Below, piece by piece: positions 7,671 through 15,287 of a stretch of 27,754 nucleotides of DNA. Within the stretch, counting starts at the first letter, position 1, and every line of letters begins with the position of its first letter. The notes below the pieces were generated by a model, which searched no databases, was not told the DNA's origin, and was given only the letters and a program-made list of their open reading frames with translations. A program made the translations under genes and the position numbers. Origin of the DNA: JAPUDQ01 sp964462335. Its GTDB lineage: Bacteria; Patescibacteriota; Saccharimonadia; Saccharimonadales; Saccharimonadaceae. The DNA is taken from contig CAYWYG010000009.1 in assembly GCA_964462335.1 (NCBI GenBank), positions 1 to 27,754 on the forward strand, written 5' to 3'.

Positions 7671-7697
7671 TTGACATTATGTTATATTTGTTATAAT
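7671..7697 (+). promoter_or_regulatory. Strong promoter of the large non-coding RNA
   Basis: Perfect TTGACA (7671-7676) and perfect TATAAT (7692-7697). The 15-nt spacer is short but compensated by an extended -10 (TG at 7689-7690). Transcription is expected to start near 7704. TGTTA (7679-7683) and a downstream TAACA form a loose inverted repeat across the -10, a possible regulator site. Confidence 0.65.
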
Positions 7698-7703
7698 ATG
7701 TGT

Positions 7704-8622
7704 AACATGCAGTGGTAGAGATGTGGTATCTTTGCATTTCCCGCCGCACTTTAACGTATCAGGTAGTAGTGATTTGTCAGCCATAGAGCGCATGGATTCG
7801 TCGTGCGTTGTATAGCTGGCAAGTCAAGGACGTGCCAGCCTCAGATAACTCGTTCGAAAGGTACCAGATGAGCAAGCTCATCAGCACCAGCTGAAATGCT
7901 CGAGATCCGGCCTCGTAAATACGATGTTTGAGGAGGTGAAGTCTTGGTGTGCTACCATCTGTTGTTGAGCGACGCATGCATCTGGAGCATGTCTGTCGGC
8001 GCAACGGAGTCTGGGTGGAAACGCTGCGTCTTCTGAAAGGAGGTGAGACGATTCTCACCGTGATCATACAGATGATCTGCGGTATCATGGCCATCTTGGC
8101 AGCCGCAACACCCGTAAACGGGCACCGTCATCCAGATCTCGTGCACTCGCTCGAGTTCTGGACGGCGGGCTTCCGACATACCGAGCCTAACAAGGCGCGG
8201 TAGGTAGAAGCTGCTTTTGACGATCAGAGGTAAGGTCTGCTCATTGGATGGAATTATTCCACATCCCACTTGACCATTAACTTTTGGGTCTGGTGAAAGT
8301 GGTGACCATTCGAACACAGACTGGGACAATGTCCACCTCGCCGCATGTCAGGCACATGCCGGCCCGAAGTTTTCAGAAGGCGAAGTGATTCGCACGCTGG
8401 ACTTCGGATCGTCAACAAATAACTTCATGCCGTAGTTGGCGGGCGGATGGTAGAGAGTGTCGATCGCGTGTCGCGATCGATAGGCACACGTTGCCATTAA
8501 GACCCACTTATCCACGCTCGGGAGAGCGGATAAGTTTCGGGCCTCTCCCATCCGCCCGCCCGGGTCATACATCTACCTGATACGTTATAATAACTTACGA
8601 GTAAGCCCAGCAGGGCTTTTTT
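7704..8622 (+). ncRNA. Large ornate structured RNA (~0.9 kb), class not recognised
   Basis: No reading frame here resembles a protein, yet the region has its own strong promoter and intrinsic terminator. The ends pair perfectly over 15 bp: TAACGTATCAGGTAG (7752-7766) with CTACCTGATACGTTA (8573-8587). Internal helices include 7815-7821/7833-7839, 7867-7872/7877-7882, 8042-8048/8053-8059 (loop CGAT), 8111-8114/8119-8122, the nested hairpin 8169-8173/8207-8211 containing 8180-8183/8198-8201 and 8185-8188/8193-8196, 8343-8348/8354-8359, 8364-8370/8401-8407 containing 8380-8384/8389-8393 with a GUGA tetraloop, and a 3' domain closed by 13 bp (8438-8450/8548-8560, extended by AGAG/CTCT). That domain holds the 9-bp hairpin 8460-8468/8472-8480 and the hairpin 8506-8535 with a GGGA tetraloop. 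Conserved signatures of RNase P RNA, tmRNA and SRP RNA were not found. Size and architecture resemble ornate RNAs such as GOLLD or ROOL, but identity is unproven. Confidence 0.72.
8603..8622 (+). terminator. Intrinsic terminator of the large RNA
   Basis: AAGCCC (8603-8608), loop AGCA, GGGCTT (8613-8618), followed by a continuous T-run to 8622. It is a canonical rho-independent terminator placed 15 nt after the closing stem of the RNA. Confidence 0.85.
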
Positions 8623-8638
8623 GTTTTCCTTCCAAAAT

Positions 8639-8666
8639 CCAAAATCTACTATCCAAAATCTACTAT
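8639..8666 (+). repeat. Tandem 14-bp direct repeat before sbcB
   Basis: CCAAAATCTACTAT occurs twice back to back (8639-8652 and 8653-8666), preceded by a partial copy (CCAAAAT, 8632-8638). The second copy runs into the sbcB -10 element. It may be a slippage product or a regulator site. Confidence 0.7.
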
Positions 8667-8671
8667 ATACT
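8666..8671 (+). promoter_or_regulatory. -10 element of sbcB, leaderless
   Basis: TATACT ends 7 nt before the ATG at 8679. No Shine-Dalgarno site precedes the start. The tandem repeat occupies the spacer and -35 positions. Confidence 0.5.
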
Positions 8672-8678
8672 AGTACTC

Positions 8679-10097
8679 ATGGCCTCCACCCATCCCTCCA
8701 CATTCTTCTTCTACGATCTCGAAACGAGCGGATTTAGTCCGCGTGATGATCGGATCATGCAATTTGCTGGGCAGCGGACTGACATGACGCTCAAGCCAGT
8801 CGGTGAGCCGGTCAATCTCCTCGTGAAACTGACCGACGACATATTGCCGAGCCCCGACGCCATCATGATCACGGGTATCACGCCGCAGGCGACATGGAAT
8901 GATGGATATAGCGAGAAGGAATTTTGCGAGCTACTACTCAGCGACATATTTACGCCAGGTACGATTGCGGTTGGGTTTAACAATGTACGATTTGACGATG
9001 AGTTTATCCGCCATACGTTGTGGCGGAATTTTTATGACCCGTATGAATGGGCGTGGAGCGACGGTCGCGGGCGGTGGGATATGCTCGATGTCGTGCGTAT
9101 GACACGGGCACTTCGACCAGACGGTATGACGTGGCCAGTCGATGAATCAGGCAAAGCGGTCAACAAACTCGAACTACTCGCCAGTGTCAATGGTCTGACA
9201 CACACGAGGGCACATGATGCGCTGAGTGACGTCGAAGTATTGATAGGTGTCGCGCAGCTCATTCGTCAGCATCAGCCGAAACTGTTTGACTATCTGCTGA
9301 CACTGCGTGACAAGAAAAAAGTTATGGAGCTGGTCAATCTTGATGATCCAAAACCATTTGTCTATACCTCTGGCCGCTATGACCCAGCACACGAGAAGAC
9401 GACGGTCGCATTTCCGCTCGCGCCTGGTACTAAGCCAGGGGCGTTACTCGTTTATGATCTGCGCCATGATCCGACACAGTTTCTGTCGGCGAGCCCGCGA
9501 CAGCTCGCCAGTGTCATATTTGCCGACCGTGATACGCGCCGCACGGAAGGGTTTGTGGCACTGCCGGTGAAGGAACTTAGTTACAATCGTTGTCCGGCGG
9601 TCGCACCGCTTGGCGTGCTGGATGAACCGACACGTGAGCGCCTAGAGATATCGATGGAGACGATCACGCAACATCTCGCGACACTATCGAGCAACCCGAC
9701 ATTTGGCGCGGCGGTACGAGAAGCATTCGAGATGCGAGAGCCGTACGAGGCATCGCTTGATGTCGAACATCAACTGTACGATGGCTTCACGCCTGACGGC
9801 GACAAAGTACGGCTCGCGGCAGTACGCGAGAGCGATGAAACTGCCCTCGCGGATTTTCACCCACAGTTTGCTGATAGTCGGCTTGAACAGTTGCTCCTTC
9901 GATACAAGGCGAGGCAGTTTCCTGCGAGTTTAAGTGAAGATGAACAGAGCAAATGGGATGCCTATCGAGGGCAAAAGCTCCAGGCTGCGTTGCCAAAATA
10001 TCTTGCTGATTTATCTCGGCTTCATGAGCTAGGAGCAGATGGATATCTACTCAAGGAGTTGCAATTGTGGGCCGAATCGATTGCGCCGATCGACTAA
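8679..10097 (+). CDS. sbcB: Exodeoxyribonuclease I (SbcB)
   Basis: 472 aa, nearly the length of E. coli ExoI (475 aa). The enzyme degrades single-stranded DNA 3' to 5' in recombination and mismatch repair. The N-terminal DEDDh exonuclease domain has all its acidic residues: YDLETSG (D13, E15), GFNNVRFDDEF (D107/D108), and HDALSDVE with H179 and D184. The remainder is the SH3-like and helical ExoI C-terminal region (LVYDLRHDP, FVALPVKELSYNRCPAVAPL, with Asn and Arg of the family's KxxxNRCPA motif). The short leader and immediate -10 element suggest a leaderless transcript. The stop overlaps the end of the convergent small membrane protein by 4 nt. Confidence 0.95.
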   Translation: MASTHPSTFFFYDLETSGFSPRDDRIMQFAGQRTDMTLKPVGEPVNLLVKLTDDILPSPDAIMITGITPQATWNDGYSEKEFCELLLSDIFTPGTIAVGFNNVRFDDEFIRHTLWRNFYDPYEWAWSDGRGRWDMLDVVRMTRALRPDGMTWPVDESGKAVNKLELLASVNGLTHTRAHDALSDVEVLIGVAQLIRQHQPKLFDYLLTLRDKKKVMELVNLDDPKPFVYTSGRYDPAHEKTTVAFPLAPGTKPGALLVYDLRHDPTQFLSASPRQLASVIFADRDTRRTEGFVALPVKELSYNRCPAVAPLGVLDEPTRERLEISMETITQHLATLSSNPTFGAAVREAFEMREPYEASLDVEHQLYDGFTPDGDKVRLAAVRESDETALADFHPQFADSRLEQLLLRYKARQFPASLSEDEQSKWDAYRGQKLQAALPKYLADLSRLHELGADGYLLKELQLWAESIAPID

Positions 10098-10453
10098 TGC
10101 GTTGCCGAATGAGCTGCCGGCTGGTATCGTTTGCGATGAGATAGACGAGCACGAAGTGTTGCTATGCGGCTTTGGTGAGGTACGGGCTCGGCAGATGATG
10201 CGTTGCTGTATGGCACGGTTCGCGTGCGTGGGCGTCGCACCTCACCAATCATGAGCGAGTTGCGCGAGGTAGCTACGACCAACAAAAGTGCGAGCACGCC
10301 CGCCAGCAACATAGTAGCCCAGAATGGAAGACGATATGACGTACCAGGGATGACGCCGACCAAGAGAAATGCGATGAGTGCGTTGAAAATATCAGGTTGC
10401 ATCACGATCACGATGATTGCTATGACAAATAATACACCCGCTACTGATTTCAT
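10094..10453 (-). CDS. Small two-helix membrane protein, unknown function
   Basis: 119 aa. Two or three hydrophobic segments lie in the first 62 residues (MKSVAGVLFVIAIIVIVM; IFNALIAFLLVGVIPG; FWATMLLAGVLALLLVV), followed by a basic, probably cytoplasmic tail of ~55 residues. I do not recognise the family. It is accepted as real because it has a good promoter on its own strand (TTGACT, 17-nt spacer, TATCAT at 10524-10496), a ~36-nt leader, and a Shine-Dalgarno site (GGAG at 10466-10463) 9 nt before the ATG. The basic tail near the sbcB end looks less constrained than the membrane part. Confidence 0.6.
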   Translation of the reverse strand: MKSVAGVLFVIAIIVIVMQPDIFNALIAFLLVGVIPGTSYRLPFWATMLLAGVLALLLVVATSRNSLMIGEVRRPRTRTVPYSNASSAEPVPHQSRIATLRARLSHRKRYQPAAHSATH

Positions 10454-10495
10454 CTTGCCTCACTCCGTTACATGATACACTTACTTATTAGGCTT

Positions 10496-10524
10496 ATGAT
10501 ATCATAGTATTACCGTTTAGTCAA
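10496..10524 (-). promoter_or_regulatory. Promoter of the small membrane protein
   Basis: On the minus strand TTGACT (10524-10519), 17-nt spacer, TATCAT (10501-10496). It lies just beyond the stop of the upstream PGPGW protein, so the two genes have separate promoters. Confidence 0.5.
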
Positions 10525-10529
10525 TTACA

Positions 10530-10856
10530 TTATTTACGTATAAAAAGCATATACGTGATACTGGTGCTGAGTGTGAGGCTACACAGTATCATAGCAGTGC
10601 CTAATATTGGGTGCTGACGAAGCCATCGGCCAATGTCATGAACAAGTTTCATGATGAGCAGACCAAAATCATCAGCCCATTTAAACTCACTGGCAAGCAC
10701 GAAGATACCGAGCAAAAAGACAGGGATGCCGCCCGGTCCTGGTAACCAGCCTATCGCACCGGCTGCTAGGATGAGGGTGAAGCCAACAACAAGCGCGATA
10801 GGTCGACGTATGCCGATAGGCACGCGTTTCCAGTGGCGGGACAGACGACTTTTCAT
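10530..10856 (-). CDS. PGPGW-type small transmembrane protein
   Basis: 108 aa. A basic N-terminus (MKSRLSRHWKRVPIGIRR) precedes two close transmembrane segments, with the family-defining turn GWLPGPGGIPVFLLGIFVLASEFKWA. This matches the putative transmembrane PGPGW family, whose function is not established. A third hydrophobic stretch is at the C-terminus (GTAMILCSLTLSTSITYMLF). The gene is divergent from uvrA with 62 nt between the starts. A minus-strand TATACT (10871-10866) lies 9 nt before the ATG, so a leaderless or nearly leaderless mRNA is likely. Confidence 0.78.
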   Translation of the reverse strand: MKSRLSRHWKRVPIGIRRPIALVVGFTLILAAGAIGWLPGPGGIPVFLLGIFVLASEFKWADDFGLLIMKLVHDIGRWLRQHPILGTAMILCSLTLSTSITYMLFIRK

Positions 10857-10865
10857 ATCCTATGT

Positions 10866-10871
10866 AGTATA
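10866..10871 (-). promoter_or_regulatory. -10 element of the PGPGW gene
   Basis: TATACT on the minus strand, 9 nt before the ATG at 10856. Confidence 0.45.
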
Positions 10872-10881
10872 CCCCAAAACG

Positions 10882-10910
10882 ATGACAAAACAGATCAAAA
10901 TTGCTATAAT
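10882..10910 (+). promoter_or_regulatory. uvrA promoter, leaderless
   Basis: ATGACA (10882-10887), 17-nt spacer, TATAAT (10905-10910). The -10 ends 8 nt before the ATG at 10919, placing the transcription start at or next to the start codon. No LexA-like box (CTGT-N8-ACAG or GAAC-N4-GTTC) was seen. Confidence 0.65.
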
Positions 10911-10918
10911 TGTGGACT

Positions 10919-13735
10919 ATGTCTGGGATCATCAATGTTATCGGTGCACGTGAACACAACCTGAAAAACATCACCGTAGAAATACCGCGTGATAAATTTG
11001 TGGTGATCACGGGTCTTAGCGGGTCGGGCAAAAGCTCGCTGGCGTTTGATACGATCTACGCCGAAGGGCAACGACGCTATGTCGAGAGTCTGAGCAGCTA
11101 TGCGCGCCAGTTTCTCGGTCTCATGGAAAAGCCCGATGTCGATCAGATCGATGGACTGAGCCCAGCGATCAGTATTGACCAGAAATCAACCAGCCGTAAT
11201 CCGCGTAGTACTGTCGCGACCGTGACAGAAATTTATGATTACCTGCGTCTGCTCTATGCGCGTATCGGCGTACCGCATTGTCCGGTGTGTGGTAAGACCG
11301 TGAGCAAACAAACACCGCAAACGATTGTCGACGCGGTACGTGAACTTGGCGACGGTAAACGCCTGATGCTGCTCGCGCCGATCGTCAGCGACAAAAAAGG
11401 TGAGTTTGCCCACGTCTCGGAACAATACGGTCGGCTTGGCTATGCGCGGGCGCGGGTCGATGGTGTCATCTATGCGCTTGATGAATTCCCTGAGCTTGAT
11501 AAAAAATTCAAACATACGATCGAGATCATTGTCGATCGTGTCGTCAATGATACTGAGTCGGCAACGCGTATTGCGCAGTCGGTCGAGCAGGCGCTCGAGC
11601 TTGCTGGCGGCATGGTTATCGCGCTCGACGCCGATACTTCAGCCGAGCACATGTTTTCACAGCGCTATGCATGTATAGATCATCCTGACGTGGCGATACC
11701 AGAGCTTGAGCCAAGGTTATTCAGTTTCAATAATCCCATGGGGGCATGTCCGAACTGCACTGGTCTTGGCAATCGGCTGGAAGTCGATCCTGAGCTTGTC
11801 TTCAACCCCAATCTCACTATCGCTGAGGGTGCACTCCGTCCGTTTAACCGCGTCAATACCGATGCGTGGTACATGAAAAAACTTGCCGCCGTCGGTGAGG
11901 CGCATGGCTTTAGTATTCATGATCCTGTCAAAAAACTTGGCAATGATGCCCTGCAAAAAATTCTCTACGGGACGGGTTCACAAACCTACAATGTCAAACT
12001 GAGCATGGGACGGTATTTTGATACGACATACGAAGGCGTCATACCCAACCTCGAGCGTCGCCACAAAGAAACCGATAGCGACTTTATGCGACGCGATATT
12101 GAGCGTTTTATGCGTGAGAGGCCATGTCTTGTCTGCAAAGGTGCGCGGTTGAAGCCGGAAGTTCTCGCCGTGACGGTACACGACCTCAGCATCGTCGATG
12201 TCATCAGCCTGAGTGTTGACGATGCGCTGGCATTATTCCGTGATGATTTGAACCTGAGCGAGCAAGAGATGGTGATTGCGCGTCAAATCTTGCGTGAGAT
12301 CAATGCGCGCCTCGGCTTCATGCATGACGTAGGCCTCAGCTATCTCGAACTCGGTCGTGCGGCCAATACGCTTTCGGGCGGTGAGGCACAGCGCATCCGT
12401 CTCGCGACGCAGATCGGCTCTGGCCTCCAGGGCGTACTCTATGTACTTGATGAACCATCGATCGGTTTGCACCAGCGCGACAACGACAAACTCATCGCGA
12501 CGCTCAAACATCTACGCGACCTCGGCAATACCGTCCTTGTCGTCGAGCACGACGAAGATACGATCCGAAGCGCTGATTATCTACTCGACATCGGTCCGGG
12601 CGCGGGTGTGCATGGTGGTGAAGTGTGCGCGTACGGTACGCCCGAGCAAGTTGCCGCAAATGAACATAGCATCACAGGTAAGTACTTGAGCGGAGCGCTC
12701 AAAATCGAGGTGCCAAAAAAGCGACGCGCAGGCAATGGTAAAATCTTGCGAGTCGTCGGTGCACGCGAACACAATCTCAAAAATATCTCGGTCGATATCC
12801 CGCTCGGACTTCTCACTGTTGTGAGTGGGGTCAGCGGCTCGGGCAAAAGCACGCTGGTCAATGACATCGTGGCGCGCGAACTCGCCGTGCAGCTCAATCG
12901 TGCCCAAGAAGTTGCCGGTAGTCACGATGTGATCGAAGGTATCGAGTATCTCGACAAAGTCATCACGATCGATCAAAGCCCGATTGGTCGCACGCCACGG
13001 AGCAACCCTGCGACCTATACGGGTGTCTTCACAACAATTCGTGAACTATTTGCGAGCACGCCCGAAGCTAACATACGTGGTTACAAAGCTGGACGATTTA
13101 GTTTCAACGTGCGCGGCGGTCGCTGCGAAAATTGCCAAGGCGATGGCGTCATCAAGATCGAAATGCATTTCCTTCCCGATGTCTATGTACAGTGCGAGAT
13201 ATGTAAAGGCAAGCGGTACAACCGCGAAGCGCTAGAGATCACCTACAAAGGTCAGACGATCAGTGATGTGCTGAATATGACGGTCGAGCAAGCGGCTGAA
13301 TTTTTCGAAAACCTCCCCGCGATCAAGCGCAAGATGGACACCCTCGTCGAAGTGGGCTTAGGCTATATCACGCTCGGTCAGCCTGCGACGACATTTAGCG
13401 GCGGTGAAGCACAGCGTATCAAACTCGCAACCGAACTCAGTCGTCGTGCCACTGGCAAGACGCTCTATATTCTGGACGAACCGACAACTGGCCTGCACGC
13501 TGCTGATGTTAAAAAACTCCTTCACGTCTTGCAAGCGCTTGTGAATACCGGCAATAGTATGATCATCATCGAACACAATCTCGACGTCATAAAATGTGCC
13601 GATCACATCATCGACATGGGTCCCGAAGGCGGCGCGCTAGGCGGCACCGTCATCGCCGAAGGCACCCCAGAACAGATCATCAAAAATTCCGATAGTTATA
13701 CTGGCAGATATCTCACGCACCTTCTCAAAAATTAA
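10919..13735 (+). CDS. uvrA: Excinuclease ABC subunit A (UvrA)
   Basis: 938 aa, standard length. UvrA is the damage-recognising ATPase dimer of nucleotide excision repair. Two ABC modules are complete: Walker A GLSGSGKSS (32-40) and GVSGSGKST (~637-645); signatures LSGGEAQRIRLA (~485) and FSGGEAQRIKLA (~825); and Walker B regions LYVLDEPSIGLH and LYILDEPTTGLH. Zinc-module cysteines are present in CPNCTGLG / CLVCKGARLKPE and in CENCQGDGVIKIEMHFLPD / CEICKGKRYN. CPVCGK near residue 122 belongs to the UvrB-interaction region. I chose ATG 10919 over an in-frame TTG three codons upstream because family members begin near 'xxIxVxGAREHNLK' and the -10 hexamer would otherwise overlap the coding sequence. 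uvrC is elsewhere in the window; uvrB is not present. The stop overlaps the convergent DedA-like gene by 4 nt. Confidence 0.97.
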   Translation: MSGIINVIGAREHNLKNITVEIPRDKFVVITGLSGSGKSSLAFDTIYAEGQRRYVESLSSYARQFLGLMEKPDVDQIDGLSPAISIDQKSTSRNPRSTVATVTEIYDYLRLLYARIGVPHCPVCGKTVSKQTPQTIVDAVRELGDGKRLMLLAPIVSDKKGEFAHVSEQYGRLGYARARVDGVIYALDEFPELDKKFKHTIEIIVDRVVNDTESATRIAQSVEQALELAGGMVIALDADTSAEHMFSQRYACIDHPDVAIPELEPRLFSFNNPMGACPNCTGLGNRLEVDPELVFNPNLTIAEGALRPFNRVNTDAWYMKKLAAVGEAHGFSIHDPVKKLGNDALQKILYGTGSQTYNVKLSMGRYFDTTYEGVIPNLERRHKETDSDFMRRDIERFMRERPCLVCKGARLKPEVLAVTVHDLSIVDVISLSVDDALALFRDDLNLSEQEMVIARQILREINARLGFMHDVGLSYLELGRAANTLSGGEAQRIRLATQIGSGLQGVLYVLDEPSIGLHQRDNDKLIATLKHLRDLGNTVLVVEHDEDTIRSADYLLDIGPGAGVHGGEVCAYGTPEQVAANEHSITGKYLSGALKIEVPKKRRAGNGKILRVVGAREHNLKNISVDIPLGLLTVVSGVSGSGKSTLVNDIVARELAVQLNRAQEVAGSHDVIEGIEYLDKVITIDQSPIGRTPRSNPATYTGVFTTIRELFASTPEANIRGYKAGRFSFNVRGGRCENCQGDGVIKIEMHFLPDVYVQCEICKGKRYNREALEITYKGQTISDVLNMTVEQAAEFFENLPAIKRKMDTLVEVGLGYITLGQPATTFSGGEAQRIKLATELSRRATGKTLYILDEPTTGLHAADVKKLLHVLQALVNTGNSMIIIEHNLDVIKCADHIIDMGPEGGALGGTVIAEGTPEQIIKNSDSYTGRYLTHLLKN

Positions 13736-14379
13736 CGACGAAACAGCACTTGCAATTGTTTCTTTGTTGCGAGAATGAGATGACTACGTCGGTCACGGTC
13801 TTTGAGCGCGTGGATGATCATAGGCGAGATACTGAGCAATATGATGATGATCGCAGCGGCTTCGACGTTGACGCCCCATGATTGCAGGACGGCGCCCGCG
13901 TAGTAGCCGAGGTAGGTGAAACTACCTGTCCATAGTGCGGCACCGAGTAGGTTGAAGGGGATAAATGCACGATAATCCATCTTGCTAATACCTGCAACGA
14001 TCGGCACAAACGTACGGACAAATGGGATGAAACAAGCCAGCACTATGGTGATGGCGCCGTGTTTTTGGTAAAAAATCTCCGAGCGTACCAGGTATTGTTT
14101 CTTAAAAAATCGGCTATTTTCACGCTCAAAAAGTTTGCGGCCGACCTTGCGCCCAAATAGATAGCCAGTGCTCTCGCCGAGCACTGCGGCGATAAAAAGT
14201 AGTAGCACAAACAGGTGGATATTGATGTTCAAGATGTCTTGCTGGACGAGAAAACCTGCGGTAAACAACAAACTATCACCCGGAAACACAAAGCCAATGA
14301 GCAATCCCGTTTCGGCAAATATGACGAACAATACCGCAAGCACGCCAAACCCAGTGATGAGGTGTATGAAGGCTTCCAT
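13732..14379 (-). CDS. DedA family membrane protein (VTT domain)
   Basis: 215 aa. DedA/VTT proteins are membrane transporters or scramblase-like proteins; bacterial members include undecaprenyl-phosphate and phospholipid flippases. The sequence shows the family landmarks in order: ETGLLIGFVFPGDSLLFTAG, ESTGYLFGRKVGRKLFERENSRFFKK, the amphipathic GAITIVLACFIPFVRTFVPIVAGIS containing the conserved PxxR arginine, and a closing set of helices. The basic C-terminus is probably cytoplasmic. TATAAT (minus, 14393-14388) ends 8 nt before the ATG. A GGAGGT lies within those 8 nt, too close for a normal ribosome site, so leaderless initiation is likely. The substrate cannot be deduced. Confidence 0.9.
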   Translation of the reverse strand: MEAFIHLITGFGVLAVLFVIFAETGLLIGFVFPGDSLLFTAGFLVQQDILNINIHLFVLLLFIAAVLGESTGYLFGRKVGRKLFERENSRFFKKQYLVRSEIFYQKHGAITIVLACFIPFVRTFVPIVAGISKMDYRAFIPFNLLGAALWTGSFTYLGYYAGAVLQSWGVNVEAAAIIIILLSISPMIIHALKDRDRRSHLILATKKQLQVLFRR

Positions 14380-14387
14380 TACCTCCG

Positions 14388-14393
14388 ATTATA
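14388..14393 (-). promoter_or_regulatory. -10 element of the DedA-like gene
   Basis: Perfect TATAAT on the minus strand, 8 nt before the ATG at 14379. The matching -35 position (14416-14411) touches the end of the 40-bp palindrome. Confidence 0.55.
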
Positions 14394-14413
14394 CCACGCT
14401 GAACAGTGACGAA

Positions 14414-14453
14414 AAGTATACTCTTTTGTGCGATCGCACAAAAGAGTATACTT
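14414..14453. repeat. Perfect 40-bp palindrome between dedA-like and rplY
   Basis: Every base from 14414 to 14433 is mirrored in 14434-14453. The centre is TGCGATCGCA. AGTATACT occurs in each arm (14415-14422 and 14445-14452). It lies between two divergent promoters, its right end 1 nt from the rplY -35 and its left end at the dedA-like -35 position. It could be an operator, a cruciform-forming element or a mobile palindrome. No T-run fits a terminator well. Confidence 0.85.
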
Positions 14454-14454
14454 A

Positions 14455-14483
14455 TTTTCAAACAGGGTAGGTTGTTGTATAAT
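14455..14483 (+). promoter_or_regulatory. rplY promoter
   Basis: TTTTCA (14455-14460), 17-nt spacer, TATAAT (14478-14483). Transcription near 14490 gives a ~44-nt leader. The leader carries CTCC (14499-14502), which can pair with GGAG of the ribosome site (14523-14526), a possible occlusion hairpin. Confidence 0.55.
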
Positions 14484-14533
14484 GAAATAATTATCAACCT
14501 CCGAAAAGATATTCCCCCGAAAGGAGAAGAAAG

Positions 14534-15274
14534 ATGGGAGACAAGATCACTCTTAAAGTAACAGAGCGCAATATCCACGGCAAAAAAGTCCGCGCACTTC
14601 GCCGTGAAGGTTTGGTGCCAGCGGTTGTCTATGGTTCTGGTATGGATCCGGTTGCCGTACAAGTTGACCAAGTTGTCATGAGCAAAGTCTATACGGCTGC
14701 CGGCAAGCACACGCCAGTACACATCACGCTGGGCGAAAAGAGAAAAATCGCGATGATCAAAGACGTCGAAGTCGACAACGTCAAGCGACGCATCAACCAC
14801 GTATCATTTCACGCAGTGCGCCAAAACAAACCGATCGAAGCCGAAGTGCCGATCCGGCTTGTCGGTGAAGGTGACAGTGAAGCTGAGCGTGCTGGTTTGA
14901 TCGTGTTGCAGACACTTGAATCGATCGAGGTGAAAGCTCTACCGCTTGATCTGCCTGAAGCGCTGGAAGTTTCGATCGTGCATCTCAAAGAAGCAGGTGA
15001 CCGTATTCTCGTCAAAGATATCAAAGTACCTGCTAACGTCGAAATTGTAAATAATGACGATGGCCGCGACGAAGACGATATGAGCGAGGAAGAGATCGAA
15101 GCAGCTGAGGCGAATAACATCATGAACCAAGTCGTTGCAAACGTCTGGGAGCCAAGTGCGCTCCAGGCGCAAAACGATGCTGCAGCCGGTGATGCTACCG
15201 ACGAAAGTGAAATTGCAGCCGAACAAGGTGCCGAAGCTCCAGCCGAAAACACTGACACAGCAAAATCAGAGTAA
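14534..15274 (+). CDS. rplY: 50S ribosomal protein L25/TL5/CTC
   Basis: 246 aa. L25 binds 5S rRNA; the longer CTC/TL5 form has a second beta domain. The N-terminal L25 domain (residues ~5-95) shows LKVTERNIHGKKVRALRREGLVPAVVYG, then VDNVKRRINHVSFHAV. The TL5 C-terminal domain (~100-190) includes VPIRLVGEGDSEAERAGLIVLQ, then LPLDLPEALEVSI and DRILVKDIKVPANVEI. A disordered Ala/Glu/Asp-rich tail (~195-246) ends the protein. Initiation is from the ATG after a strong Shine-Dalgarno AAGGAGAAG, unlike most unit-leading genes here. It is flanked by the palindromic promoter region and a shared terminator, so it forms a single-gene unit. Confidence 0.95.
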   Translation: MGDKITLKVTERNIHGKKVRALRREGLVPAVVYGSGMDPVAVQVDQVVMSKVYTAAGKHTPVHITLGEKRKIAMIKDVEVDNVKRRINHVSFHAVRQNKPIEAEVPIRLVGEGDSEAERAGLIVLQTLESIEVKALPLDLPEALEVSIVHLKEAGDRILVKDIKVPANVEIVNNDDGRDEDDMSEEEIEAAEANNIMNQVVANVWEPSALQAQNDAAAGDATDESEIAAEQGAEAPAENTDTAKSE

Positions 15275-15287
15275 ACGCTATCAACCT

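Noticed and set aside
8316..8330. tRNA-like T-loop (ATTCGAAC) within the large RNA
   Set aside because: The flanking bases do not form a T-arm and no acceptor, D or anticodon arms can be placed around it.
7777..8572. Several open frames of 70-125 codons across the large RNA region, mostly on the minus strand (for example 7952-8329 and 8348-8572)
   Set aside because: None resembles a protein family, none has a ribosome site or suitable promoter, they overlap each other, and their composition follows the RNA helices rather than codon patterns of neighbours.
7704..8622. RNase P RNA, tmRNA, SRP RNA or group I/II intron as identity of the large RNA
   Set aside because: I looked for the GGAAAGTCC and ACAGAA-type signatures of RNase P RNA, the tmRNA acceptor/T-arm and tag frame, the SRP GGAAGG/AGCA loop, and intron domain V, and found none convincing.
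10910..10918. TTG at 10910 as the uvrA start
   Set aside because: It overlaps the last base of the TATAAT element and adds three residues not typical of UvrA; ATG 10919 fits a leaderless transcript.
14414..14453. The 40-bp palindrome as an intrinsic terminator
   Set aside because: Flanking genes are divergent, so no transcript needs to end here, and the sequence after it (ATTTTC) is a -35 region rather than a clean T-run.
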